Assembly (NCBI GenBank): GCA_043801445.1
Contig: JAZDMB010000014.1
Location: forward strand, 1 to 24,322
Length of the DNA stretch: 24,322 nt
Reading direction: 5' to 3'
From: JAZDFP01 sp043801445
GTDB lineage: Bacteria; Planctomycetota; MHYJ01; JACQXL01
The translations under genes were made by a program, and so were the position numbers. The notes beneath the pieces are model-generated. The model searched no databases, had not been told where the DNA came from, and saw only the letters and a list, made by a program, of their open reading frames with translations. Shown piece by piece: positions 4,827-12,870 of the stretch (within the stretch, counting starts at the first letter, position 1; every line of letters begins with the position of its first letter).

Positions 4827-6732
4827 TACTTTTAATCGGTATAGGTTCTGCCGGAGTTTTCGGTAATTTGCTTTGAGGTGAAATCTTTTCCACAGACCTG
4901 GATTTCTTGGGGCAAACCTCAAAACAGGTTCCGCATTTGGTGCATGTCTTCTGGTTTATGACATGAACCATTTTCTTTCCGCCGGTAATGGCGTTCACCG
5001 GGCATTGCTTTAAACAGACCATGCAACCGGTGCATTTTTCCGGATTTATATAATAGGCGGTCAATGCCTTGCATACATGCGCCGGGCATGTTTTATCTTT
5101 GATATGGGCATCATATTCTTTAAGGAAGTATTTCATGGTAGTCAGCACCGGATTAGCCGCGGTTGTTCCCAGTGCGCACAATGATGCTTCCAACAATTGC
5201 GATATATCCATCAGCAGTTCCACATCGCCCTCAACGCCTTGTCCCTCGGTAATTCTTTTCAATACATCAAGCATCTGGGCAATGCCTTCACGGCAGGGGA
5301 TACACTTGCCGCATGATTCTTCCGATAGGAATTGGAGAAAATATCGCGCCACATCAACCATACAGGAATCTTCATCCATTACAATCATTCCGCCTGAGCC
5401 CATCATCGAGCCGGCTTTGGTGAGTTCATCGAAGTCAACCGGTAAATCGAGCATATTTTCAGGGATACAGCCGCCAGAAGGGCCGCCGGTTTGGACCGCC
5501 TTGAATTTTTTGTCGTCCCTGAGGCCGCCTCCGATATCATAGATGATTTTCCTTAAGGTGGTTCCGAGCGGAACTTCAACCAGTCCGGTATTTTTAACCT
5601 TGCCGACCAGTGAGAATATCTTTGTTCCGTAATTATTCTTGGTGCCGATTTTAGTAAACCAATCTACGCCGTTGTTGATTATCAAAGGCACATTGGCATA
5701 GGTTTCCACGTTATTAAGATTGGTTGGTTTTTCCCATAATCCGCTGACAGCGGTTTTGATATATTTAAGTCTTGGTTCTCCGACCCGTCCTTCAAGAGCC
5801 GTCATCAAGGCGCTGGATTCGCCTGATACAAAAGCGCCTGCGCCACGATGCACCTTGACATTGAAACTGAATTTGGAAGTAAGAATATTGTTTCCCAATA
5901 ATCCTAATTTCTCTGCGTCTGCAATGGCTTTGAGGGTATTCTCTAAAGCCAGAGGATATTCCTGTCTGACATAGATAAAACCGGATTGTGCGCCGATGGT
6001 ATATCCGGTAATAATAAGTCCTTCAAGCACCGAATGCGGATTACCTTCAAGGACACTCCGGTTCATATAGGCACCCGGGTCACCTTCGTCGGCGTTTATC
6101 ACGACATACTTTATCTTCTCCGGGGCATTCCGGGTAGTTTCCCATTTAAGACCGGCCGGGAAGCCGCCGCCGCCTCTGCCACGCAGGTTAGATTTCTTAA
6201 TCTTTTCCAATACATCTTCGGGAGACATGCCGGCTAATACCTTTGCCAATGCTGAATAGCCGCCCTGACCGATATAATCTTCGATACTGGTCGGGTCAAG
6301 TCTGGTATTATTAGCAAGAATAAGCCGTTTCTGGTATTTATAAAATGGTATGTGAGATTCGAGAGGAATGGCTTCGCCGGTTTTTTCATCCTTGTACATC
6401 AACCGTTCAATCTTTTTACCGCCCATTATGGTTTCGGAAATAATCTCTGCAACATCTTCTGTTTTGACGCTGAGGTAGCATATTTCCTCAGGGAAAATAA
6501 CAATGATTGGCCCTCTTTCACAAAAGCCGTGGCAGCCACTGCGTCTGAGAATAACCTTATTTGTAAGTTTTTGTTTTTCTAATTCCTGTGCAAATGCATC
6601 TGAGACTTTTTGAGCGCCATATGCCCGGCAACCGGTCCCCGAACATATCGTGATAATCGTTTTATCGGCATATTTTTCAAGAGTCTTTTTCCTGATGGTT
6701 TCCAAATCAGCAATTGATTTCAATTTTTCCAT
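4816..6732 (-). CDS. NuoF/HydB-type FMN- and NAD(H)-binding subunit with N-terminal thioredoxin-like and C-terminal ferredoxin domains
   Basis: The 638-residue architecture is that of HydB-type flavoproteins. A thioredoxin-like [2Fe-2S] domain carries C30, C35, C67 and C71. The NuoF core has GRGGGGFPAGLKW (185-197) for NADH and FMN, followed by NADEGDPGAYMNR. C474, C477, C480 and C519 bind a [4Fe-4S] cluster. The C-terminal 2x[4Fe-4S] ferredoxin domain has CxxCxxCxxxCP motifs at 567-578 and 597-608. By family knowledge it exchanges electrons between NAD(H) and Fe-S centres through FMN; the same architecture occurs in bifurcating hydrogenases. No hydrogenase H-cluster protein lies nearby; the partner is the Por set. 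An AAGGAAAG sequence lies about ten bases before the ATG. It starts 14 bases after nuoE and overlaps or abuts the NuoG-like gene. Confidence 0.93.
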   Translation of the reverse strand: MEKLKSIADLETIRKKTLEKYADKTIITICSGTGCRAYGAQKVSDAFAQELEKQKLTNKVILRRSGCHGFCERGPIIVIFPEEICYLSVKTEDVAEIISETIMGGKKIERLMYKDEKTGEAIPLESHIPFYKYQKRLILANNTRLDPTSIEDYIGQGGYSALAKVLAGMSPEDVLEKIKKSNLRGRGGGGFPAGLKWETTRNAPEKIKYVVINADEGDPGAYMNRSVLEGNPHSVLEGLIITGYTIGAQSGFIYVRQEYPLALENTLKAIADAEKLGLLGNNILTSKFSFNVKVHRGAGAFVSGESSALMTALEGRVGEPRLKYIKTAVSGLWEKPTNLNNVETYANVPLIINNGVDWFTKIGTKNNYGTKIFSLVGKVKNTGLVEVPLGTTLRKIIYDIGGGLRDDKKFKAVQTGGPSGGCIPENMLDLPVDFDELTKAGSMMGSGGMIVMDEDSCMVDVARYFLQFLSEESCGKCIPCREGIAQMLDVLKRITEGQGVEGDVELLMDISQLLEASLCALGTTAANPVLTTMKYFLKEYDAHIKDKTCPAHVCKALTAYYINPEKCTGCMVCLKQCPVNAITGGKKMVHVINQKTCTKCGTCFEVCPKKSRSVEKISPQSKLPKTPAEPIPIKSNVK

Positions 6733-6746
6733 ATAATCATCTTTCC

Positions 6747-7208
6747 TTACTCGTAACCATTAATAATTTTGTCTAATCCTGAACCGGAAGGATTGCTGTA
6801 ATAATTATCATCTATAGCAAGCACCGGCCCTAATGCGCAGCATCCTATACAGTTTACTGTTGTTAAGGTAAAACGTTGGTCTTTTGTGGTTTGGCCAGAT
6901 TTTATTTCAAGGCGTTGCGACATTCTTTCCAGGAGTGACGGGGCTCCGCGGACATGGCAGGCAGTTCCAAGGCAAACAGTCGCAATATGCCTGCCGCGCG
7001 GTTCAAGACTAAATGCTTTGTAGAAAGTCACCGCATGATAAACCCAGTTAAGAGGCACCTTTAATTGTTCACTTACCAGTAAAAGCGTCTCTTTGGGAAG
7101 CCATCTCTTTTTTTGCTGGATATCAAGCAATATCTGTATTAAGGCGCTTTTATTCCCCTCATATTTATCTATAATCTTTACAACTTCAACATCTTTATTG
7201 TCTATCAT
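6747..7208 (-). CDS. NuoE/HydC-type thioredoxin-like [2Fe-2S] subunit
   Basis: This 153-residue protein matches the NuoE (24 kDa) family in length and motifs: a helical N-terminus (LLDIQQKKRWLPKE; VYHAVTFYKAF) and the [2Fe-2S] ligands C79, C84, C120 and C124 in the pattern C-x4-C...C-x3-C. It would accept or donate electrons next to the FMN of the NuoF-like subunit. A strong Shine-Dalgarno (AAGGAG, about six bases before the ATG) supports the start. It lies between porA and nuoF in the operon, separated from porA by a 69-base gap containing a dispersed palindrome. Confidence 0.93.
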   Translation of the reverse strand: MIDNKDVEVVKIIDKYEGNKSALIQILLDIQQKKRWLPKETLLLVSEQLKVPLNWVYHAVTFYKAFSLEPRGRHIATVCLGTACHVRGAPSLLERMSQRLEIKSGQTTKDQRFTLTTVNCIGCCALGPVLAIDDNYYSNPSGSGLDKIINGYE

Positions 7209-7228
7209 TTGTTTACTCCTTAACTTCT

Positions 7229-7274
7229 GCCACTAAGGCATCAAGACACTAAGAATTCTTTGTGCCTTTGCGGC
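7229..7274. repeat. Palindromic GCCACTAAGGCATCAAGACACTAAG element in the operon
   Basis: GCCACTAAGGCA...GAATTC...TGTGCCTTTGCGGC forms a long imperfect palindrome centred on AAGAATTCTT. It is the intact form of the element interrupted at 690-760 and is close to the copy at 22383-22428. It lies between porA and nuoE, so it is transcribed in the operon mRNA. Confidence 0.65.
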
Positions 7275-7277
7275 TAA

Positions 7278-8459
7278 TTATTCCCTTACAGTCAGATAAT
7301 CAAAGACCTTATCAATTTTGCCTGTTTTACCGATACTAATCAGTTTTTGATAAACCTTATTAATATCTTCTAATCTTACATCGCGTCCCCCTAAGCCGTA
7401 GACATAATTAATCATCAGCGGTGATTTATCAAGTCCATACATTGCGGCTTTTACTTCTGTAAAGGTGGGGGTGCTGGCCGTCCCAAAAGAATCTACGCGG
7501 TCTAAAACCGCAATTGCCTTAAGATGTTTCAGGGCGTTTTTGATTTCAGTGGCCGGGAACGGACGATAAATCCTGGGTTTTAATACGCCTACTTTAATTC
7601 CTTTTTCTCTTAGTTCATCCACAACCATCTTTGCCACACCTGCCGCAGAATTAATAATAACAATGGCGTATTCGGCATCGTCCAAACGGTACGATTCAAA
7701 TAACCCGTATTTTCTTCCGGAAATCTTATAGAATTTATCGGCAATTTCCAATATTTTATCCTTACTGTTCATTAATGCCTCGGAATGCTGTCTTTTATGT
7801 TCCGTATAATAATCTTGTAAAGCACAGGCGCCGATACTTATTGGGTTATTAACATTTAATAAACTATACTCTGTTTTATATTCCCCAATAAATTTCTGAA
7901 TTATTTCATCATCCAGAAGCTCGACTCTTTCTACCGAGTGGCTGATGATAAAGCCATCCATACAAACCATAACAGGCAGACGGATAGATTTATCTTCTCC
8001 GATTAGGACGGCCTGTATTAAATTGTCATAAGCCTCCTGGGCATTTTCCGAATAAATCTGTATCCAGCCGGTATCACGACCGCCCATAGTATCGTCATGG
8101 CTGCAATGGATATTCAGCGGAGCGCTAAAGGCGCGGTTAGCCACATACATTATAACAGGTGTGCGTAGTCCCGAGGCAATAGGCAGCATTTCCCACATTA
8201 AAGCAAACCCGGCGGAAGATGTAGTCGTCATTGTTCGGGCGCCAGATGCCGACGCTCCGATACAAGCGCTCATTGAACTATGTTCGCTTTCCACGGGTAT
8301 GTATTGCGTTTTAACCCGACCATTGGCTACAAAATCAGCGAATTCTTCCACAGCTTCTGTCTGGGGAGTAATCGGATATGCCGCAACAACATCGGGATTT
8401 ATCTGGCGCATTCCTTCGGCTATGGCGTTATTACCGGTCATTGCAACGATTCTTGGCAT
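7278..8459 (-). CDS. porA: Pyruvate:ferredoxin oxidoreductase alpha subunit
   Basis: The 393-residue protein has the alpha-subunit motifs GNNAIAEGM, AAYPITPQT near residue 30, VESEHSSMSACIGASASGAR and TSSAGFALMWEMLPIASG. It corresponds to domains I and II of the four-subunit pyruvate oxidoreductase and forms the active site with PorB, contributing pyruvate and CoA binding. An excellent Shine-Dalgarno (AAAGGAGG) is six to seven bases before the ATG. Its start is one base after the porD stop. Pyruvate specificity is inferred from the combined alpha and beta motifs; a broader 2-oxoacid range cannot be excluded. Confidence 0.93.
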   Translation of the reverse strand: MPRIVAMTGNNAIAEGMRQINPDVVAAYPITPQTEAVEEFADFVANGRVKTQYIPVESEHSSMSACIGASASGARTMTTTSSAGFALMWEMLPIASGLRTPVIMYVANRAFSAPLNIHCSHDDTMGGRDTGWIQIYSENAQEAYDNLIQAVLIGEDKSIRLPVMVCMDGFIISHSVERVELLDDEIIQKFIGEYKTEYSLLNVNNPISIGACALQDYYTEHKRQHSEALMNSKDKILEIADKFYKISGRKYGLFESYRLDDAEYAIVIINSAAGVAKMVVDELREKGIKVGVLKPRIYRPFPATEIKNALKHLKAIAVLDRVDSFGTASTPTFTEVKAAMYGLDKSPLMINYVYGLGGRDVRLEDINKVYQKLISIGKTGKIDKVFDYLTVRE

Positions 8460-8460
8460 T

Positions 8461-8757
8461 TTAATCCTCCTTTTTTTCTTCTATCATCTGTATTGCCTTA
8501 TCTTTGAGCGGGCATTCCTCTGCGCAAATACCACAACCTTTACAATACTTCAAATCAATTTCTGTAATTTTACCTTCTGTTACCTTAATGCATCCTTCAG
8601 GACAATAAATCCAACAGAGAAGACAATGTGTGCATTTTTTGTCATCACGAATCGGCCTATAGTTACGCCAGCCTCCGGTTTCGTACTCCATACTATTACC
8701 GGGTTTATCTATAACTGAACCAATAGGCATCTCGTGTCTATTCATTAGTTTCTTCAT
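8461..8757 (-). CDS. porD: Pyruvate:ferredoxin oxidoreductase delta subunit (2x[4Fe-4S] ferredoxin)
   Basis: A 98-residue ferredoxin-like protein with C42, C45, C48, C52 and C72, C75, C78, C82 in two CxxCxxCxxxCP motifs. The 40-residue N-terminal extension is typical of PorD. It relays electrons from the TPP/PorB cluster to the acceptor, here probably the NuoG-like subunit. AAGGAGAAAT precedes the ATG. It sits between porG and porA, the usual gamma-delta-alpha order, but porB is displaced to the end of the operon. Confidence 0.94.
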   Translation of the reverse strand: MKKLMNRHEMPIGSVIDKPGNSMEYETGGWRNYRPIRDDKKCTHCLLCWIYCPEGCIKVTEGKITEIDLKYCKGCGICAEECPLKDKAIQMIEEKKED

Positions 8758-8798
8758 CTTATTTCTCCTTAATGTTACCGACGTAATGTCAGGTGGCT

Positions 8799-9368
8799 TT
8801 ATTCTTTTATTTCCGCAAAACCTCTTTTGATTGAGATGAGATTACCTTCTACGACCTTGGGTGAAAATTTATCACCAAAAGAATGTTTAATATCGGTTAA
8901 TAATCCTTCTAATGTTATTAAGCCGGTAATCTTAACGATAGCACCCATTATCGGTGTATTAGGCATTGGCCTGCCAAGTGTGTCTACGGAAATGCCTGTG
9001 GCATCTACCGTGTAAACTTTATTTACATCATTTTTGAGTTTGCCGCGCAATTCCGATGGTAATTGTTTTGTATTGATAATAATAATGCCATCCTTATTAA
9101 TTCCTTCGGTAACATCAATAGTTTCCATGATTGAGGGGTCGAGTACCACCACGACATCGGGATTGACCACCGAACAGTAGAGTGAGAATTTACCGGCACT
9201 GATACGGTTATAAGCACGTATCGGTGCGCCCATTCGTTCCGGACCGAATTCGGGCATTCCCTGAGCATATTTATTTTCAGATATTGCCACCCGGGCTAAT
9301 GTCCGCGCCGCTAACATCGCGCCCTGACCTCCGCGGGCATGCCATCTTATTTCTGTTACTTTTATCAT
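8799..9368 (-). CDS. porG: Pyruvate:ferredoxin oxidoreductase gamma subunit
   Basis: The 189-residue product has the gamma-subunit signature WHARGGQGAMLAARTLA near the N-terminus, followed by GMPEFGPERMGAP. This domain binds CoA in the assembled enzyme. It is the first gene of the seven-gene operon. No clear Shine-Dalgarno precedes the ATG at 9368; the upstream 96 bases are largely a CACGAAT-type repeat, so the operon promoter cannot be placed with confidence. Confidence 0.93.
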   Translation of the reverse strand: MIKVTEIRWHARGGQGAMLAARTLARVAISENKYAQGMPEFGPERMGAPIRAYNRISAGKFSLYCSVVNPDVVVVLDPSIMETIDVTEGINKDGIIIINTKQLPSELRGKLKNDVNKVYTVDATGISVDTLGRPMPNTPIMGAIVKITGLITLEGLLTDIKHSFGDKFSPKVVEGNLISIKRGFAEIKE

Positions 9369-9377
9369 AATTATTTA

Positions 9378-9460
9378 ACACGAATTACACGAATGAAATG
9401 AAGCACACGAAAAGAAATTATTAGTCGCGCCATTCGTCTTATTCGTCCTATTCGCGTTTG
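9378..9460. repeat. CACGAATTACACGAAT...ATTCGTCTTATTCGTCC repeat
   Basis: A-rich CACGAAT words in the left half are mirrored by ATTCGT words in the right half, giving a loose inverted repeat that fills the accD-porG gap. A related copy lies at 22133-22242. Because the operon start lies just beyond it, promoter elements of the Por-Nuo operon may be embedded here or further upstream. Confidence 0.6.
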
Positions 9461-9464
9461 CCTT

Positions 9465-10304
9465 TCATAGAAAATATTCTAATATTCGCGCCAGTTCTGA
9501 TTTCAGAACACTTCGTTCAATAATCTTATCAATTAATCCGTGCTGAAGCAAGAATTCGGATGTTTGAAATCCTTTAGGCAGTTCCTTGCCGATAGTTTGG
9601 GCAATAACACGTGGTCCGGTAAAGCCGATTAATGCCTTTGGTTCAGCAATCATGATGTCCCCCAAACCTGCAAAGCTAGCCATTACGCCCGCCATAGTCG
9701 GGTTAGTTAATACAGAGATATAAACTACACCTGCTTGATGCAAACGAGCCAGAGCAGCAGAAGTCTTTGCCATTTGCATTAAAGAAAGGCATCCCTCGTA
9801 CATTCGCGCTCCGCCACCAGAGCCTGATACGATTATAAGCGGTATTTTAAGCTCAGCTGATTTTTCGGCAGCACGGGTAATCTTTTCACCGACCACAGAA
9901 CCCATACTGCCCATAATAAATCTTGAATCGGTGACGCACATCATGACTTCTATACCGTTGATTCTTCCCTTGCCGGCAATTGCGGCATCCTTTAGTCCTG
10001 TAAGTTTCTGGTCTTCTAATATTTTGTCGCGATAAGAACTCATCGCCCTGAACTTTAATGGGTCCATTGATTCCAAATCAGTCCAGTATTCTTCAAAAGT
10101 ATTTTCATCAATTAGAAGAGCAATCCGTTCATGAGAACTGATAGAAAAATGGAAATTACATTCGGGACAAACCTGTAATCCTTGTGAAACGGCTTCCTTA
10201 CGCACCAGATTACTGCAACTCTCGCACTTCATCCATAGACCATCGGGTAATTCTTTCTGGCGGTGGAAAACAAATTTCTTAAGACCATTCCATCCTGTAC
10301 TCAT
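9465..10304 (-). CDS. accD: Acetyl-CoA carboxylase carboxyltransferase beta subunit
   Basis: AccD transfers the carboxyl group from biotin to acetyl-CoA together with AccA, the first step of fatty-acid synthesis. Counting from the ATG chosen here, the N-terminal zinc ribbon has C27, C30, C46 and C49. The crotonase-like core follows with VSGSGGGARMYEG, MAKTSAALARL, LTNPTMAGVMASFA and AEPKALIGFTGPRV. The ATG at 10302-10304 is preferred because GGAG lies six bases before it; a GTG four codons upstream at 10316 is also possible. It lies 96 bases before porG on the same strand, so pyruvate-derived acetyl-CoA and its carboxylation may be co-regulated. AccA is not in the window. Confidence 0.94.
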   Translation of the reverse strand: MSTGWNGLKKFVFHRQKELPDGLWMKCESCSNLVRKEAVSQGLQVCPECNFHFSISSHERIALLIDENTFEEYWTDLESMDPLKFRAMSSYRDKILEDQKLTGLKDAAIAGKGRINGIEVMMCVTDSRFIMGSMGSVVGEKITRAAEKSAELKIPLIIVSGSGGGARMYEGCLSLMQMAKTSAALARLHQAGVVYISVLTNPTMAGVMASFAGLGDIMIAEPKALIGFTGPRVIAQTIGKELPKGFQTSEFLLQHGLIDKIIERSVLKSELARILEYFL

Positions 10305-10509
10305 ATCTTGCTCCACGAACCCTTGACTCCCCGCGGGGGGTGAATGGGTGATTAATTGTTGAGGTCTATAGTTTAGGTGTTAATTATTTTAATAAGACTA
10401 ATTCTTATTATTCAATCTGTCAATTAAAATAAGTTAAAACTCCTTTTTACTTTGGCTTTGTGTCAGAGGCAGACCCTGAATATGAACGTATAAATATATA
10501 TGCGGATGG
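10305..10509. other. Intergenic region upstream of accD with a CCCCGCGGGG palindrome
   Basis: The 10-base perfect palindrome CCCCGCGGGG is at 10329-10338, 25 bases before the accD start, amid AT-rich sequence. The rest (ATTAATTGTTGAGG onward to ATATATATGCGG) shows no open reading frame and no convincing promoter that I can place. Confidence 0.35.
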
Positions 10510-10878
10510 TTAATATACGCCCATTTCGCGTAGTCTCTGGTCAGATATGCCGAAATGATGGGCTATCTCGTGTTGCACGGTCTGGTAGACTACTTTTTTT
10601 ATCTGAAGAGGTGTTTGGCATACCCGCTCTATATTTTTCTGGAAGATAGTAATTTTGTCAGGCAAGACCATTCCATAAAGATGCGTTCTATCAGAGAGCG
10701 GTACCCCCTGGTACAATCCGAGAATAATTTCCTGATGAGTTTCGTTAAATAGCTTTAGTTGCTTGAGAGATGGTTTGTCTTCTATGACAATATCCATATT
10801 TTGCATTTTCTGTCTGAAGAATTTCGGTAAATCTTCCAATGCAGTGAGAACTAATTTTTCAAAATCATGACTTTTCAT
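10510..10878 (-). CDS. Zincin-like metallopeptidase family protein (PF06262 type)
   Basis: The 122-residue protein ends with the zinc motif HEIAHHFGISD (HExxH plus a downstream Asp), preceded by VVYQTVQ. It has the LFNETHQEIILGLYQGVPL and VLPDKITIFQKNIE segments typical of this small bacterial family, of which most members are 110-130 residues. No signal peptide is seen, so it is probably cytoplasmic. The substrate is unknown. Neighbours are accD and a secreted HEAT protein on the same strand. No strong Shine-Dalgarno precedes the ATG. Confidence 0.85.
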   Translation of the reverse strand: MKSHDFEKLVLTALEDLPKFFRQKMQNMDIVIEDKPSLKQLKLFNETHQEIILGLYQGVPLSDRTHLYGMVLPDKITIFQKNIERVCQTPLQIKKVVYQTVQHEIAHHFGISDQRLREMGVY

Positions 10879-10971
10879 TACAGTTTTATTTATTCGTATC
10901 TTAATGCCTCCATGAGACTGATTATACTTTGCTACAGGCAGGTTATGAAGAGGGGTTCGGGGAATTAGTAA

Positions 10972-12630
10972 TTAATTTTTTTTAACTTTTGGACGTTGTT
11001 CGTTAAGTTCCATAAAGAAATTAAGTATTAGATTCTGTAAAGCGAATTCGTCCAGTTTGGATCTCTGCTCGCCAAAATGGCTCATTACGTGTAATACCCG
11101 TCCGCCAGGCATATAAGTTGGTTTATCACTGCCGGTTCTGACAACAGGTTTGCCATAACTCCAGGTTACTGCAACTGCTCCTTCATTTTTATTTTTCTTT
11201 GCAAGTTGAGGGCTGACTATTAAGACAGTTACAGCATCTTTTTTTAGGATTTTTATATCAGGACTTTCATTGTCAACCTTCCATTCCGCATCAATGCGGA
11301 ATTCTTGTTGTTTTATGGATGTTGTTTCGCTTGATTTTCCTTCTGATGTATTCTGATTGGTATTTGATGGCGGCGCTTCAAAGACATATTTTAAATAAGG
11401 ATGCAATGCAGCACCCGGAGCCGGCATTATCTTTACTTGCTGTTCAGGAAGATATTTAGTATGGACAATATATCCTTTAAATGCCCGTTCAATTACTTCT
11501 TCGATATTCAGATCTTCAGTGAAAAGATAGCCGCCTGTTTCTACAAACTGCGTGATTTTCTTTATAGTCTTATCGCTTAATTTAGTATTATGATTTTCAT
11601 GTGTGCCTTCTTTACCAGGACAGACTTGCGTTCTTTCCACCGCTCCCTTTTGACCGGATGGTTTCATTTTTGCATGTTCAGCTGAACAGCAATGCTCCTT
11701 GAAAAAATTACAATTCATAACGATTGCCCATTTATCGTCTAAAGAATATGATTCAACGTCAAATTCTGATTTGCCGATTACGGTATGAGGAATGTTCAAT
11801 CTCTCCAAGATAATCTGTATTTTGTCAAAATTGCCGTCATTTCCAGTTACTGCTGCTCGTTTTTCACACTTATCATTTCTCAGAACAAGAACTTTTTCTT
11901 TATCCAATGTTTCTATGCCTTTCATATCTCGATACTGCCCTACATGCTCAATATTACCGGTAATTTCTTTGGGATGAATAAGTTCTGATGAATTTTTATT
12001 CTTATTTTCATTCCACCACAATACCCAAGATTTAGGATAAGTGCCGCGGTCAATATTGGTAATGGTTTTTATGGAATAGATAACTTCTTTTATTAAAGGA
12101 CCTTTTATCGGATCTTTCGTGTCGTCATCACTTAAAGGACTAAGAAAATTAAAAAGCGCTTCCAATGTTTCTTTAGTAGGAATGGCTCCCAATTGATGAA
12201 TGCATTCTAATTGCATTTCATAACTGCCTTTTTCTAAAAGGCTGCTAAGAAGAGGGACTATAGTTGGAGTGCGATTGGCTTTCATTGCTGCAAGTAAATC
12301 ACTGCCTAAATCTTTGTTTTTGTTGGTAATAATGAGAGCAGCTACCTTAGAGATGACATCTTTATTAGTAAAACGGCCAATACCTTCTAGAATTGCCCAA
12401 TATGCCGCTGGTTCCGGGGTTGGTCCCAATGAAGTCAGTTCCCCGGTTAAAGTATTTAGTGCTTTCTCATTATTTTGTTGAACTAAATTATCCACAGCTT
12501 GTTTAATCATTTTAGCATCTTTTTTCTGAATAGCTGTTTTCAAGTCCGGAGAAGAAGTCTCTGATATGGTGATAGCACTGAAAATGGCACAAAGAAATAT
12601 CATTATTGAAAGCAATAATATTTTTTTCAT
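10972..12630 (-). CDS. Secreted HEAT-repeat protein with a C-terminal DUF4159/ThuA-like domain
   Basis: A hydrophobic signal sequence (residues 3-22, KKILLLSIMIFLCAIFSAIT) leads to an alpha-helical part of about 190 residues with HEAT-like pairs (DLGSDLLAAMKANRTPTIVP; MQLECIHQLGAIPTKETLEA). Residues from about 240 to 400 resemble a Rossmann-like DUF4159 or glutamine-amidotransferase-like domain: KVLVLRND, WAIVMNCNF, FVETGGYLFTEDLNIEEVI. They are followed by a beta-rich tail (WSYGKPVVRTG; GGRVLHVMSHFG). A Cys/His-rich stretch (NCNFFKEHCCSAEH, then VCPGKEGTHENH) could bind metal, which is inference only. A good AAGGAG lies about ten bases before the ATG. It probably works in the periplasm or on the cell surface. 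Function unknown. Confidence 0.7.
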   Translation of the reverse strand: MKKILLLSIMIFLCAIFSAITISETSSPDLKTAIQKKDAKMIKQAVDNLVQQNNEKALNTLTGELTSLGPTPEPAAYWAILEGIGRFTNKDVISKVAALIITNKNKDLGSDLLAAMKANRTPTIVPLLSSLLEKGSYEMQLECIHQLGAIPTKETLEALFNFLSPLSDDDTKDPIKGPLIKEVIYSIKTITNIDRGTYPKSWVLWWNENKNKNSSELIHPKEITGNIEHVGQYRDMKGIETLDKEKVLVLRNDKCEKRAAVTGNDGNFDKIQIILERLNIPHTVIGKSEFDVESYSLDDKWAIVMNCNFFKEHCCSAEHAKMKPSGQKGAVERTQVCPGKEGTHENHNTKLSDKTIKKITQFVETGGYLFTEDLNIEEVIERAFKGYIVHTKYLPEQQVKIMPAPGAALHPYLKYVFEAPPSNTNQNTSEGKSSETTSIKQQEFRIDAEWKVDNESPDIKILKKDAVTVLIVSPQLAKKNKNEGAVAVTWSYGKPVVRTGSDKPTYMPGGRVLHVMSHFGEQRSKLDEFALQNLILNFFMELNEQRPKVKKN

Positions 12631-12870
12631 ATCTCATTTACTCCTTGTATTTTAATAACTATAAGGATAAATTTTACCCTTTTGTCTCTCTAATGTAATA
12701 ATAGTCTTAAAAGCTATTTTGTCAACCTTTTTGTATTAAATTATGGGGGGGGGTATTGGCCTTAATTGTTTTGTCATATGATTTTTTTGAAAAGCGCATA
12801 TAACTTGAGTTTCATCTTATAATCTATTTTAATGAGGTGTTTAATAGTAAGTGAGAATGATGATTAACCT
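12631..12870. other. Divergent intergenic region with a nine-G homopolymer
   Basis: The region lies between the outward-reading HEAT-protein gene and maf, so it should hold both promoters. A run of nine G (12745-12753) stands in AT-rich sequence. TATAAT is present at 12818-12823, about 50 bases before the maf ATG, but no matching -35 is evident. A five-codon mini-frame, ATGATGATTAACCTATGA, ends overlapping the maf start and could couple translation. Confidence 0.4.

Noticed and set aside
4827..4922. Longer N-terminus for the NuoG-like protein, beginning at 4922
   Set aside because: This would overlap the nuoF coding region by more than 100 bases. The residues mirror the nuoF C-terminus in another frame and do not belong to the Fe-S family.
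5069..5542. Plus-strand frame of 157 codons
   Set aside because: It is antisense to the nuoF-like gene and Ser/Pro-rich, as expected from the complement of a coding frame.
8161..8718. Plus-strand frame of 185 codons
   Set aside because: It is antisense across porA and porD, both of which have complete motifs and ribosome-binding sites.
2574..9368. Electron-bifurcating [FeFe]-hydrogenase operon
   Set aside because: NuoE/F/G-like subunits match HydABC partners, but no H-cluster motifs (TSCCPxW or similar) are present; the catalytic partner is PorB.
10888..10971. Possible tRNA suggested by GGTTCGGGGA at about 10952-10961
   Set aside because: The T-arm-like sequence has no matching acceptor, D or anticodon arms around it.
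11675..11688. TGTTCAGCTGAACA palindrome as a repressor operator
   Set aside because: It lies deep inside a coding sequence, with no promoter nearby.
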